A DNA stretch of 10,850 bases from Bacillota bacterium (GCA_021820165.1 JAKADW010000039.1:1-10850), one strand, 5' to 3'. Numbered from the stretch's first letter, positions 1 to 6,363 are shown. The notes: generated by a model from the letters alone, not told the origin. Made by a program: numbers and translations.

Positions 1-444
1 GCCATTGGGCATATGGTCGGTCATGAAATTTGCCCATTCGGTGAGGTTGGTTTTGCCTAAAATCACGGCCCCCGCCTGCCGGAGTCGTTCGGCCACAAAA
101 GCGTCTTGAGGGGCATAGACATCTTTCATGGCGAGCGAACCTGCCGTGGTGTGCATCTTGTCCGCCGTCGCGATGTTATCTTTGATAAGAACTGGGATGC
201 CGTGAAGCGGGCTTCTCGGCCCCCGGAGCCTCCGCTCTTGGTCAAGCAGTTGGGCAATGTGATAGGCATCGGGATTGACCTCAACAACACTGTTGAGCCT
301 CGGTCCTGACCGGTCTAGACGGGCGATGCGCTCCAAGCACAACAGCACCAAGGTTTGAGCATTCAAGCGGCCTTCATCGAACCAGGTTTGCACATTGTCA
401 ATTGAGGCGTTGGCAATATCTTTGGCAGTGATTACAGCGGGCAT
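1..444 (-). CDS. amidase signature family protein, N-terminal part (cut by window edge)
   Basis: The first 148 codons of an amidase-signature enzyme are visible and the rest lies beyond the left edge. The family hydrolyses amides with a Ser-cisSer-Lys triad. Visible here are the lysine-bearing motif [11 protein letters not shown] (catalytic Lys about residue 88), then TTAGS (99-103) and [16 protein letters not shown] (125-140), all in the family's order and spacing. The serines and the Gly-Ser-rich core are outside the window, so substrate cannot be judged. The match is to the general amidase/GatA-like group. The ATG is preceded by AAGGAGG with an 8-nt spacer, and this Shine-Dalgarno site lies 15 bp after the LysR stop, so the two genes are probably co-transcribed. 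It could be GatA itself, but no gatB or gatC is adjacent, and a LysR partner argues for a catabolic or stand-alone amidase. Confidence 0.88.
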   Translation of the reverse strand, partial: MPAVITAKDIANASIDNVQTWFDEGRLNAQTLVLLCLERIARLDRSGPRLNSVVEVNPDAYHIAQLLDQERRLRGPRSPLHGIPVLIKDNIATADKMHTTAGSLAMKDVYAPQDAFVAERLRQAGAVILGKTNLTEWANFMTDHMPNG

Positions 445-459
445 TAGCGACCTCCTTTA

Positions 460-1368
460 CTAGGTGGCGCGGTCTCGGCTATGGAGCTGGAGGCTGGCAT
501 AGCGAAGAAACGCGCGCGCCGTCGGCGCGGATTGAATTTGATTGGGATCGAATACGAGATATAACGGTCGCGTGACGCGGAAATTCTTGATGGGCCAGAC
601 GGTGCTTCGTTCAAGGTCGCGACGAAACAAGAGTTCTCGGGACACAAACCCTACCCCAAGACCAGATTCCACGGCATCGATGAGTCTGGAGGCCGTATCG
701 ACCTCAAGCGTCCGGTGAGCCTGCGGGGCCCAGTCCCGGATCCTGAGAGCCTCAGCCACCACGCTCTCGGTGCCCGAGCCAGGTGTGCGGCTCACGAAAG
801 GCAGGGTGCGAAGGCGCTCCCACGGAGCAGGATGGGGAAGGTCGGAATACGGCGATTGGCGAGGTATGATGAGAACAATCTCGTCTTCGCCGATGGCCAT
901 GGCGGTGAGGCGCCTGTCGTGGGGCTTGACGCCCATAAACCCGATGAGACTCTCATGGTCTAACACGTGTCGTTCCACCGCATCGGAATTCATTTCTTCG
1001 AGCCGCAAATGCACTCCAGGATTGGCTTTGATGAATTCCACCATCCATCGGGTCACAAGCCTCGCAGCCGGACTGGAACTGGTGGCCACGGTCAGCGTGC
1101 CGATAATGGAATGATTGTTACCGGCATTTAACTTAAGCCCGCGTAGCTTCTGCAGCACCTCGTCGGCAAAATCAAGAAATAAGAATCCGAAGGGAGTGAG
1201 CGAGAGGGGATGGGCGCCCCGATCTAAAAGTGCGGCACCTAATTCCTCTTCCATGGCTTTTAGACGGCGAGAAGCGGTCGGTTGACTGACCCGCATCATG
1301 TGGGCAGCCTCGGTGATGCTCTGCCGTTCGGCTAAAGCCCAGAAAAGCTCCAAGTCCTCGAAGGTCAT
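460..1368 (-). CDS. LysR-type transcriptional regulator
   Basis: This is a 302-residue LysR-family DNA-binding regulator. The N-terminus (FEDLELFWALAERQS, then ITEAAHMMRVSQPTASRRLK) is the winged helix-turn-helix, about residues 3-60. The remainder is the effector-binding periplasmic-protein-like domain, with the usual ESGLGVGFVSREL segment near residues 230-245. Length is typical. I chose the ATG at 1366-1368 because AGAAGG lies 9 nt before it and the protein then begins in family register. An ATG at 1395 would add nine residues (MTRTRRMVA) without a good ribosome-binding site. The gene is divergent from selD and 15 bp upstream of the amidase, so it may control either or both. LysR proteins commonly autoregulate and activate a divergent neighbour. 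Regulation of selD is an inference from position only; the effector is unknown. Confidence 0.93.
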   Translation of the reverse strand: MTFEDLELFWALAERQSITEAAHMMRVSQPTASRRLKAMEEELGAALLDRGAHPLSLTPFGFLFLDFADEVLQKLRGLKLNAGNNHSIIGTLTVATSSSPAARLVTRWMVEFIKANPGVHLRLEEMNSDAVERHVLDHESLIGFMGVKPHDRRLTAMAIGEDEIVLIIPRQSPYSDLPHPAPWERLRTLPFVSRTPGSGTESVVAEALRIRDWAPQAHRTLEVDTASRLIDAVESGLGVGFVSRELLFRRDLERSTVWPIKNFRVTRPLYLVFDPNQIQSAPTARAFLRYASLQLHSRDRAT

Positions 1369-1402
1369 CGCCACCATCCTTCTTGTCCGCGTCATTCAGA
1401 TT

Positions 1403-1446
1403 TTACATGACAAATTGCACTCTGCGACATAACTATTTTAATGTAA
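1403..1446. promoter_or_regulatory. candidate LysR operator in the lysR-selD divergent region
   Basis: The short AT-rich divergent region holds an inverted repeat, TTACAT (1403-1408) and ATGTAA (1441-1446), 32 bp apart. A second, looser CAT/ATG pair (1428-1430 and 1441-1443) shares its right half. LysR regulators bind dyad sites in such regions, so this is a candidate operator. The arms are only 6 bp and could be chance. I did not find a clear T-N11-A box. Confidence 0.22.
1415..1442 (+). promoter_or_regulatory. candidate selD promoter
   Basis: TTGCAC (1415-1420) and TTTAAT (1437-1442) are separated by 16 bp. The -10 matches five of six consensus bases and the -35 three of six, which fits a promoter that needs an activator such as the divergent LysR protein. 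The start of transcription would fall near 1449, leaving a short leader containing the GGGGAGGG ribosome-binding site at 1461-1468. Confidence 0.3.
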
Positions 1447-1475
1447 GGGGGAGTTTCGGGGGGGAGGGCTACTGA

Positions 1476-2528
1476 ATGGCTAAGCGTTTAACCGAAATGA
1501 CTAGCAAATCAGGCTGAGGTTGCAAACTGGGTCCAGAGGATCTGGATGCCATTTTATCAACCCTGCCGCATTCCGCCACGCGCGACCGCCGAATTTTGGT
1601 AGGGAACGCTACTCACGACGATGCCGGGGTTTTTCAATTGAGCGACGAGACCGCTTTGGTGCAAACGGTGGACTTTTTCACGCCGGTGGTCGATGACCCA
1701 TATCAGTTCGGACGCATTGCGGCGGCCAACTCCTTATCTGACATCTACGCCATGGGGGGAAAGCCCTTGACGGCGATGAATCTTTTGGCCACACCGGCCG
1801 GACAGTTAGATCCTCGGGTGGTCGCGAAAATGTTGGCCGGAGGGCAGGATGTCATCAATGAGGCAGGTTGTTCCGTGATTGGCGGCCACTCGATTGATGA
1901 TCCGGAGCCGAAAATGGGCTATGCGGTCACGGGTTTGGTGCATCCCCAGCATATTTGGCGCAATAGTACGGCGACGGTGGGGGAGGTGCTGTTTCTCACC
2001 AAGCCGATTGGAAGCGGCGTGGTGATCAAGGCAATAAAGGATGGTCGGGCGTCAACGGAGATGCTGGAGGCGGTCACGGCCATGATGTCGAGTTTGAATC
2101 GGGACGCGGCCGAGGCTATTCGACAAGTGGGAGATCCCGGATCATGCACAGACGTGACCGGGTTTGGTCTCTTAGGCCACCTTTGGGAGATGGCGGCGGG
2201 GGCGGGGGTCCAGATGGAGATCTGGCCCGAATCCATACCGTTGTTGCCTGGAGCGTTGGCGCTTGCCGACGAAAATCGCCTACCGGCGGGAAGTGTCCGA
2301 AACTTTCACTACGTGGCGCCGCACAGTGAGGGGCTCGACCGGGAGAATGCCCTTCACCGGCTGTTGGCGGACGCCGTGACCTCCGGCGGCCTCTTGTTTA
2401 CCGTTTCTCGGGAACGGTCGGAGGCCATAGAAGAGAGCTTTCGGGCGCGAGGCCTTTCATTGTGGGCGATTGGCGAGGTGCTAGCCGGTCCTCCAGGACT
2501 CAATATCAGAAGTCGGCCCGTCGATTAA
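1476..2528 (+). CDS. selD: selenide, water dikinase SelD, selenocysteine-containing (in-frame UGA at codon 14)
   Basis: SelD makes selenophosphate from selenide and ATP, the selenium donor for selenocysteine synthesis and for tRNA 2-selenouridine. Reading from ATG 1476, with GGGGAGGG seven bases upstream, gives MAKRLTEM, then TSKSG-UGA-GCKLGPEDL. The UGA (1515-1517) falls exactly where SelD proteins have the active-site Cys or Sec, followed by the conserved Gly-Cys-Lys with catalytic Lys17. Downstream family blocks are intact: LVGNATHDDAGV (41-52), VQTVDFFTPVVDDPY, FGRIAAANSLSDIYAMGG and GGHSIDDPEPKMGYAVTG. Full length is 350 residues with Sec14, normal for the family. The stop-free part begins only at the TTG of codon 41, so a naive gene call would lose the catalytic loop. 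A SECIS-like hairpin follows the UGA. The gene is divergent from the LysR gene and 21 bp upstream of a permease. Confidence 0.95.
1518..1562 (+). promoter_or_regulatory. bacterial SECIS-like element inside selD
   Basis: This RNA hairpin lies directly 3' of the UGA and would recruit SelB for selenocysteine insertion. The upper stem pairs 1529-1537 with 1541-1550 (core CCAGA with UCUGG, plus U-A, G-U and two G-C pairs around a bulged G at 1548), and the apical loop is GGA (1538-1540). A basal helix GGUUG (1518-1522) with CAACC (1558-1562) is also possible. The loop starts 20 nt after the UGA and its first base is G, which fits the known bacterial SECIS pattern (small loop, G in the first two loop positions, loop 16-37 nt from the UGA). 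Pairing was done by eye, without an energy calculation. Confidence 0.75.
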
Positions 2529-2549
2529 TTGTCTCAGGAGGAATGATTC

Positions 2550-3614
2550 ATGCAGGTACCGATTCAACCCAAGATGGGCCGTCGGCGATGGGCATGGCCG
2601 GCGGCAATATTTGTGGGGATTGCCGTGTTGGGCGTATTTTACGCCAAATGGGAGCCGTACTATTTCAAAGCGTTTTCGGCGGCGGCCCACCATACTCTTG
2701 GCCAGTCGATTGTGACCGGCTCATCGGCGGCCGCCCCGCAAGTGGGGTTTCACGCAGCGCTTACGTACACCGGGGACTATTTCAAGGATATTTGGATCGC
2801 GCTGGTGGTGGGGCTCTTGGTGGGAGCCGGTGTGCAGACCCTATTGCCTGCCAGCTGGCTCTATCGCGTACTCGGCAGAGTCAGCCCGAAGAGTCGGGTG
2901 CTGGCGGTAGCGGCAGCGGTTCCCTCGATGATGTGTACCTGCTGTAGTGCGCCTATTGCCGTGTCGATGAAGAAGAAAAATCTGTCCACCGGGGCAACCT
3001 TGGCCTATTGGTTGGGAAATCCGATTCTGAACCCGGCTACGATTATCTTTATGGGCTTTGTCTTAGGGTGGAATTGGGCGATGCTTCGTATTGGGATGGG
3101 GCTCGTGTTGGTGTTCGGTGTGTCCTGGCTCGGTGACCGCTGGATGGACTCGGGGAAATCATCGCAAGAGACCCCGTTGACACGCGAGGTCACCCGGCCG
3201 ACAGATGAGCCGGCAACGCTTGGTCGTTTCCTTTCCACCTTGGGCCGGCTAGCGGTGGGATTAATACCGGAGTACATCATCATCGTGGCCATTTTAGGAG
3301 CGGTGCGGGCGTGGCTATTCCCAGCCATGAATCCGGCCATTGGCCATTCCCTCTGGCTAATGGTGGCGCTAGCAATTTTCGGGACGTTGTTCGTCATTCC
3401 CACCGCTGGAGAAATTCCCATTATCCAGACGTTGATGTCCTTTGGCCTCGGGTTAGGGGCGGGTGGTACTTTGATGCTGGCATTGCCGGCCGTGAGCTTG
3501 CCCTCGATGGCGATGGTGGGACAACAACTGGGCACCCGTACCATGGTGAAGGTGGCCGCGCTGGTGGCAATAGCGGCGCTCATCACCGGGCTCTTGGCCT
3601 TATGGCTTTTGTAG
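2550..3614 (+). CDS. permease of the ArsP / DUF318 (YraQ-like) family
   Basis: This is a 354-residue polytopic membrane protein with the two-repeat layout of the family. Helices lie at about 14-30, 80-100, 115-128, 145-170 and 173-195, then a soluble loop (about 199-225), then helices at about 231-255, 265-285, 295-320 and 333-353. Repeat 1 carries MCTCCSAPI (Cys129, Cys131, Cys132) followed by GNPILNP (156-162). Repeat 2 carries IPTAGEIP (283-290). The paired Cys-Ser/Gly and Asn-Pro motifs are typical of these permeases, which include organoarsenical exporters, but substrates of most members are unknown. The ATG has AGGAGG eight bases upstream and sits 21 bp after selD, so the two are probably one transcript ending at the terminator at 3635. 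Given the neighbour, transport of a selenium, arsenic or other thiophilic compound is a reasonable but untested inference. Confidence 0.85.
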   Translation: MQVPIQPKMGRRRWAWPAAIFVGIAVLGVFYAKWEPYYFKAFSAAAHHTLGQSIVTGSSAAAPQVGFHAALTYTGDYFKDIWIALVVGLLVGAGVQTLLPASWLYRVLGRVSPKSRVLAVAAAVPSMMCTCCSAPIAVSMKKKNLSTGATLAYWLGNPILNPATIIFMGFVLGWNWAMLRIGMGLVLVFGVSWLGDRWMDSGKSSQETPLTREVTRPTDEPATLGRFLSTLGRLAVGLIPEYIIIVAILGAVRAWLFPAMNPAIGHSLWLMVALAIFGTLFVIPTAGEIPIIQTLMSFGLGLGAGGTLMLALPAVSLPSMAMVGQQLGTRTMVKVAALVAIAALITGLLALWLL

Positions 3615-3634
3615 GGAAAGCATGAGATTTACGG

Positions 3635-3663
3635 GGGCGCCGCTATCGGCGCCCTAACTTTTT
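3635..3663 (+). terminator. Rho-independent terminator after the selD-permease operon
   Basis: A perfect 8-bp GC stem, GGGCGCCG (3635-3642) with CGGCGCCC (3647-3654), has loop CTAT and is followed by TAAC and a run of five T (3659-3663). It starts 20 bp after the permease stop. The stop codon of the opposing small membrane-protein gene lies at its right edge, so the hairpin may also serve that gene, although the T-run is on the plus-strand side only. Confidence 0.85.
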
Positions 3664-3998
3664 ATGCGGCGGCGGAGCCCGTCGCCCAGCAAAAGTTCTA
3701 AGAAGCCTGCGCCAAGCGCGATGATAACGGCTGTAAAGATGGCAACATGGGTAGGCATGCCGGGGCTTAATCGCTGGATTCCCAGGAGAAGAATGGCCAG
3801 TACGGCGAGGCTTGCTTGAAGGGAACGACCGAGTGCCGGCAGGGCGAATCCGGACCATTCGATGAGAACCCACTCGCTTGCAGCCGCCAAGAGGGCAAGA
3901 CCTAATTCCGGCGCCCAGCGGAGGCGAAAGACTGGCCAGAGCAGGTCTCGGGTGGCGAGCATGATCCAAACAAACACAATGCGAATGATGGTGGCCAA
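3654..3998 (-). CDS. small hypothetical membrane protein
   Basis: I do not recognise a family. The 114-residue product has hydrophobic stretches at about 2-16, 31-48, 60-75 and 84-104, suggesting three or four membrane helices, and ends in a basic tail (LRRRIKS). The start is TTG at 3996-3998, chosen because GGGAGGTGAG lies a few bases upstream at 4004-4012. No ATG in frame near the start offers a comparable site. It is divergent from dps and convergent with the permease, and its stop codon touches the terminator stem at 3654-3656. A 160-residue frame overlapping it on the same strand lacks hydrophobic organisation and is rejected. Confidence 0.65.
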   Translation of the reverse strand: MATIIRIVFVWIMLATRDLLWPVFRLRWAPELGLALLAAASEWVLIEWSGFALPALGRSLQASLAVLAILLLGIQRLSPGMPTHVAIFTAVIIALGAGFLELLLGDGLRRRIKS

Positions 3999-4061
3999 AG
4001 ATTCTCACCTCCCACCCAGTCTGCCCTGCCCCGCTTTTTTCATTAAACGAGACTTCTACCG

Positions 4062-4090
4062 TTGTGGGAGTTAGTCCTAAGTGGTACGAT
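4062..4090 (+). promoter_or_regulatory. candidate dps promoter with internal palindrome
   Basis: TTGTGG (4062-4067) and TACGAT (4085-4090) are 17 bp apart, and the -10 is extended by TG at 4082-4083. Between them lies the palindrome TTAGTCCTAA (4071-4080), a position where a repressor would block RNA polymerase. Fur/PerR-type control by the downstream gene is possible but the dyad is short and does not match the full Bacillus PerR box. Confidence 0.33.
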
Positions 4091-4115
4091 TGACTACAAA
4101 GGGAGGAGTGACGAC

Positions 4116-4601
4116 ATGTCTTCAATTCAAGCGACGGCCATCAACATACCCGACAACACTCGCGAAGACGTGAGTGCGCTCTTAAATGCCCGCGTGGGCT
4201 TGTTCGCCGATCTGTATATTCAGGTAAAGCTAGCCCATTGGAACGTGCGCGGGCCGCACTTTATCGCCTATCATCAGCTCTTCGACGACATCGCCGATCA
4301 TGTGCTGGAGGCCCAAGACAGGATGGCCGAACGGGCCGCCACCTTGGGTGCCACTGCCGGCATGACCGTCCAGCAAATTAGTCGGGAGAGCGACTTGGCT
4401 AGTTGGCCGCTCGGGGTTCGCGAGGACCGTGAGGTCATTCGTCTGGTCGGGGAACGTCTCGGGCATGCCGCTAATTCAATTCGCCACGATATCGATGCGG
4501 TCGGGGAACTTGGTGACCAAGACAGCGCCGACTTACTAACGGAGGTATCCCGGCAACTGGATAAGGATCTGTGGTTCGTCGAAGCCCACTATCAAGAATA
4601 G
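4116..4601 (+). CDS. dps: Dps family DNA-binding/ferritin-like protein
   Basis: Dps forms a dodecamer that oxidises and stores iron with hydrogen peroxide and protects DNA. The 161-residue product has the four-helix ferritin-like fold signature LAHWNVRGPHFIAYHQLFDD. The intersubunit ferroxidase ligands are all present in the correct spacing: His41, His53, Asp57, Asp68 and Glu72 correspond to E. coli Dps His51, His63, Asp67, Asp78 and Glu82. The N-terminal tail is short and not lysine-rich, so DNA binding through the tail is uncertain. ATG 4116 has GGGAGGAG a few bases upstream; an in-frame TTG at 4062 would add 18 residues lying over the likely promoter. The stop is 22 bp before the Fur-family gene, suggesting a dps-fur operon for iron and peroxide defence. 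Confidence 0.95.
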   Translation: MSSIQATAINIPDNTREDVSALLNARVGLFADLYIQVKLAHWNVRGPHFIAYHQLFDDIADHVLEAQDRMAERAATLGATAGMTVQQISRESDLASWPLGVREDREVIRLVGERLGHAANSIRHDIDAVGELGDQDSADLLTEVSRQLDKDLWFVEAHYQE

Positions 4602-4602
4602 C

Positions 4603-4622
4603 GGGGAAATCCCCCAAAGGGG
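4603..4622 (+). promoter_or_regulatory. alternative hairpins between dps and the fur-family gene
   Basis: The gap holds GGGG (4603-4606), CCCCC (4611-4615) and GGGG (4619-4622). The central C-tract can pair with either G-tract, giving two mutually exclusive hairpins; the second would bury the AAAGGGG in front of ATG 4624. This could tune translation of the regulator, but the stems are only 4 bp. Confidence 0.3.
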
Positions 4623-4623
4623 C

Positions 4624-5091
4624 ATGCTAACCGAAAATCGCGAGGAGGTGGCGATACGCGCCATGCCGACCGCGGAAGGGTTGTTGAGGGAACGTGGACT
4701 TCGCGTGACCCCGCAGCGTCTGGGCATTCTCGAAACATTTCTGGAGAACTCCGGTGACCATTGGACAGCTGAGCAGATCCGTGCGAGTCTTCTGGCACGG
4801 ATGCCGGGACTGGCACGGGGGACCACCTATAAAGTCTTAGAAGAGTTGGCGCGCGTCGGATTGGTGGAGGAGATCCCCATGGGCTCGGGAGGGTCTCTCT
4901 TCGGCCTTCGATTAGTTCCCCATCACCATTTTACCTGCTCTCGGTGCGGCCGTTGGTTTGATATGGAGGCGACCGGCGTGGATCAGGTCGACATCCATGG
5001 GCCGCCCGGATTTGTTGTCCAGGATGTTCGGGTGGTTTTTCGCGGCCTGTGCCCGCACTGTGGTGCTACTGGGAACGGGGCCGCACCGTAA
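4624..5091 (+). CDS. Fur-family metalloregulator, PerR-like with an altered sensing site
   Basis: Fur-family repressors bind DNA as metal-loaded dimers. The 155-residue product has the winged-helix domain (about 15-85, with GLRVTPQRLGIL and RGTTYKVLEELARVGLV) and a dimerisation domain with two CxxC pairs, Cys105/Cys108 and Cys143/Cys146, forming the structural zinc site. Compared with Bacillus PerR (offset +9), ligands His37, His91, His93 and Asp104 correspond to His46, His100, His102 and Asp113, all present. PerR Asp85 corresponds to Gly94, so a peroxide-sensing ligand is missing. The start may instead be ATG 4663, which has GAGGAGG upstream but a long spacer; ATG 4624 has only AAAGGGG directly before it. 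The linked dps suggests iron or oxidative-stress control. The 3' end overlaps the convergent P450 gene by 26 bp. Confidence 0.88.
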   Translation: MLTENREEVAIRAMPTAEGLLRERGLRVTPQRLGILETFLENSGDHWTAEQIRASLLARMPGLARGTTYKVLEELARVGLVEEIPMGSGGSLFGLRLVPHHHFTCSRCGRWFDMEATGVDQVDIHGPPGFVVQDVRVVFRGLCPHCGATGNGAAP

Positions 5092-6310
5092 CCCAGAGTC
5101 CGTCTTGGGAAGCTAGAGTCAGACCGGGGAAGACGGCGGGATGGGCATCCCGAGGCTCAATCTGAAACCGTTTCAGAATCTCCGATACCACCAGGCCTGC
5201 TTCTTTAAGCGCCAAATGTTCGCCAATACAGCGGCGTGGGCCTGCCCCAAAGGGTATAAAGGCATAGGGGGGAAGCGTGGGGGGATTTAGCCACCGTTCC
5301 GGGTCAAAGGTGTCCGGATTGGGAAAGAACTCCGGGTTCCGGTGCATAAGCCACGGGCATATCAGCACCAGACTCTCATCGGGGATTTCTAGATTCTCGA
5401 AAGATCCTCGCTGAACGGCTCGTCGGCTCAAAAGCCATACGGGCGGGAAGAGCCTCAGACTCTCCTTCAAAACCGCTTCCGTCCAGGAGCGGTTGTTCTC
5501 GTCTTCTCCCTCGGTGCGAACCGCCTCTTCAACCTCCGGATATTGGGCGAGTTGATGAAGCGCCCAAGCCATAGCGTGGCCGGTGGTTTCGTAGCCGGCG
5601 ATAACCAAGGTTGCGGCTTCCTCAAGACGCTTTCCCGAATCGTCGCTCAGGTGTGGCCATACCGTCTCGAAAGGGCGGGGTCTCGGCTTCAGATTGTTGA
5701 TGAAGCGGTGTAGGATGCGTTCTTTGAGGTGATAGCGGCGATTGAAGCCGGGGACGTGATAGGGAAAGCGCCAGACGCTGCGCGAGCGGTGATAGAAGTG
5801 GGCCATGAGCCACTTGACGGCTTGCCCTGCCGCTTCAATGTCCTTTTGGTCGGCCGTGTCATCGGAAAACAGGGTTCTTACCACCAAGGTGAGGCTTAAG
5901 TGTAAGAGCCGTTCCTCTAAGTCGAAGGGCTCGTCGATGGTCCATCGGTCTAACTCCCGGTGAATGATCGCGTGAAGTGTGGGGGTCATATGGCGGACGT
6001 TGGCCCCCGAAAATACCGGGGCGAGGTGTCGGCGCTGGGTGACCCAATTTTCATCTTCCGACGTGAGTAAACCCCGCCCGATAAGAGGGTTTTTGGGATC
6101 GAGTCCGGGCCCTTTATGGAAGAATGGGCGATGGTGGGCGAGTACCTGCCCCACACGACTAGGATCCGTTAGCAGAAAAAAGCGCCAAGGACCCATTCGA
6201 AAGCTTACCGCGGACCCATAGCGTCGTTCCAGATTTTGAAAGAAACCAAGCGGATCACGATGGAAGGCGCGTAGTCGGGCAAAGTTGCCAGATGATTCCA
6301 CTTCGGTCAA
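5066..6310 (-). CDS. cytochrome P450
   Basis: This is a haem-thiolate monooxygenase of 414 residues, normal for soluble bacterial P450s. Visible signatures are the I-helix AGYETTGHA (238-246), the K-helix ExxR in KESLRLFPP (Glu283, Arg286), the PERW meander (337-340) and the haem loop FIPFGAGPRRCIG with ligand Cys361. The C-helix WVTQRRHLAP (89-98) is also typical. No N-terminal membrane anchor is seen. I start at TTG 6308-6310 because AAGGAGG stands 8 nt upstream. An ATG at 6340 has no good site and lies in a hairpin loop, and the open frame running to 6739 reads through the upstream membrane-protein gene. The substrate is unknown; the haem loop and I-helix resemble fatty-acid or terpenoid hydroxylases only in a general way. 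No ferredoxin or reductase gene is in the window. Confidence 0.95.
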   Translation of the reverse strand: MTEVESSGNFARLRAFHRDPLGFFQNLERRYGSAVSFRMGPWRFFLLTDPSRVGQVLAHHRPFFHKGPGLDPKNPLIGRGLLTSEDENWVTQRRHLAPVFSGANVRHMTPTLHAIIHRELDRWTIDEPFDLEERLLHLSLTLVVRTLFSDDTADQKDIEAAGQAVKWLMAHFYHRSRSVWRFPYHVPGFNRRYHLKERILHRFINNLKPRPRPFETVWPHLSDDSGKRLEEAATLVIAGYETTGHAMAWALHQLAQYPEVEEAVRTEGEDENNRSWTEAVLKESLRLFPPVWLLSRRAVQRGSFENLEIPDESLVLICPWLMHRNPEFFPNPDTFDPERWLNPPTLPPYAFIPFGAGPRRCIGEHLALKEAGLVVSEILKRFQIEPRDAHPAVFPGLTLASQDGLWVTVRPRSQ

Positions 6311-6325
6311 TGAACAACCCTCCTT

Positions 6326-6357
6326 GGGATCTCGATCCATTGTAGCACCGAGATCCC
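6326..6357 (-). promoter_or_regulatory. hairpin immediately 5' of the P450 ribosome-binding site
   Basis: A perfect 9-bp inverted repeat, GGGATCTCG (6326-6334) and CGAGATCCC (6349-6357), encloses a 14-nt loop. On the transcribed minus strand its 3' arm is directly followed by the P450 Shine-Dalgarno AAGGAGG (6319-6325). An overlapping smaller palindrome, GGATC-N2-GATCC (6327-6338), competes for the same arm. There is no T-run, so it looks more like a translational control, processing or stability element than a terminator. Confidence 0.5.
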
Positions 6358-6363
6358 TGAGGG

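Noticed and set aside
1596..2528. selD starting at the TTG of codon 41, or selD as a pseudogene with a premature stop
   Set aside because: The sequence upstream of it encodes the conserved SelD N-terminus in the same frame, with a good ribosome-binding site, and the TGA is at the Sec position followed by a SECIS-like hairpin.
3005..3586. 193-residue minus-strand frame opposite the permease
   Set aside because: It is antisense to helices of the permease, with no ribosome-binding site or recognisable motif.
4031..4040. T-run (CTTTTTT) after a GC-rich stretch as a terminator
   Set aside because: No inverted repeat of useful length precedes it, and it lies in a divergent promoter region.
3643..4125. 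160-residue minus-strand frame overlapping the small membrane protein and the dps promoter
   Set aside because: Its composition is Arg/Pro/His-rich as in out-of-frame reading, it lacks a ribosome-binding site, and it overlaps dps divergently.
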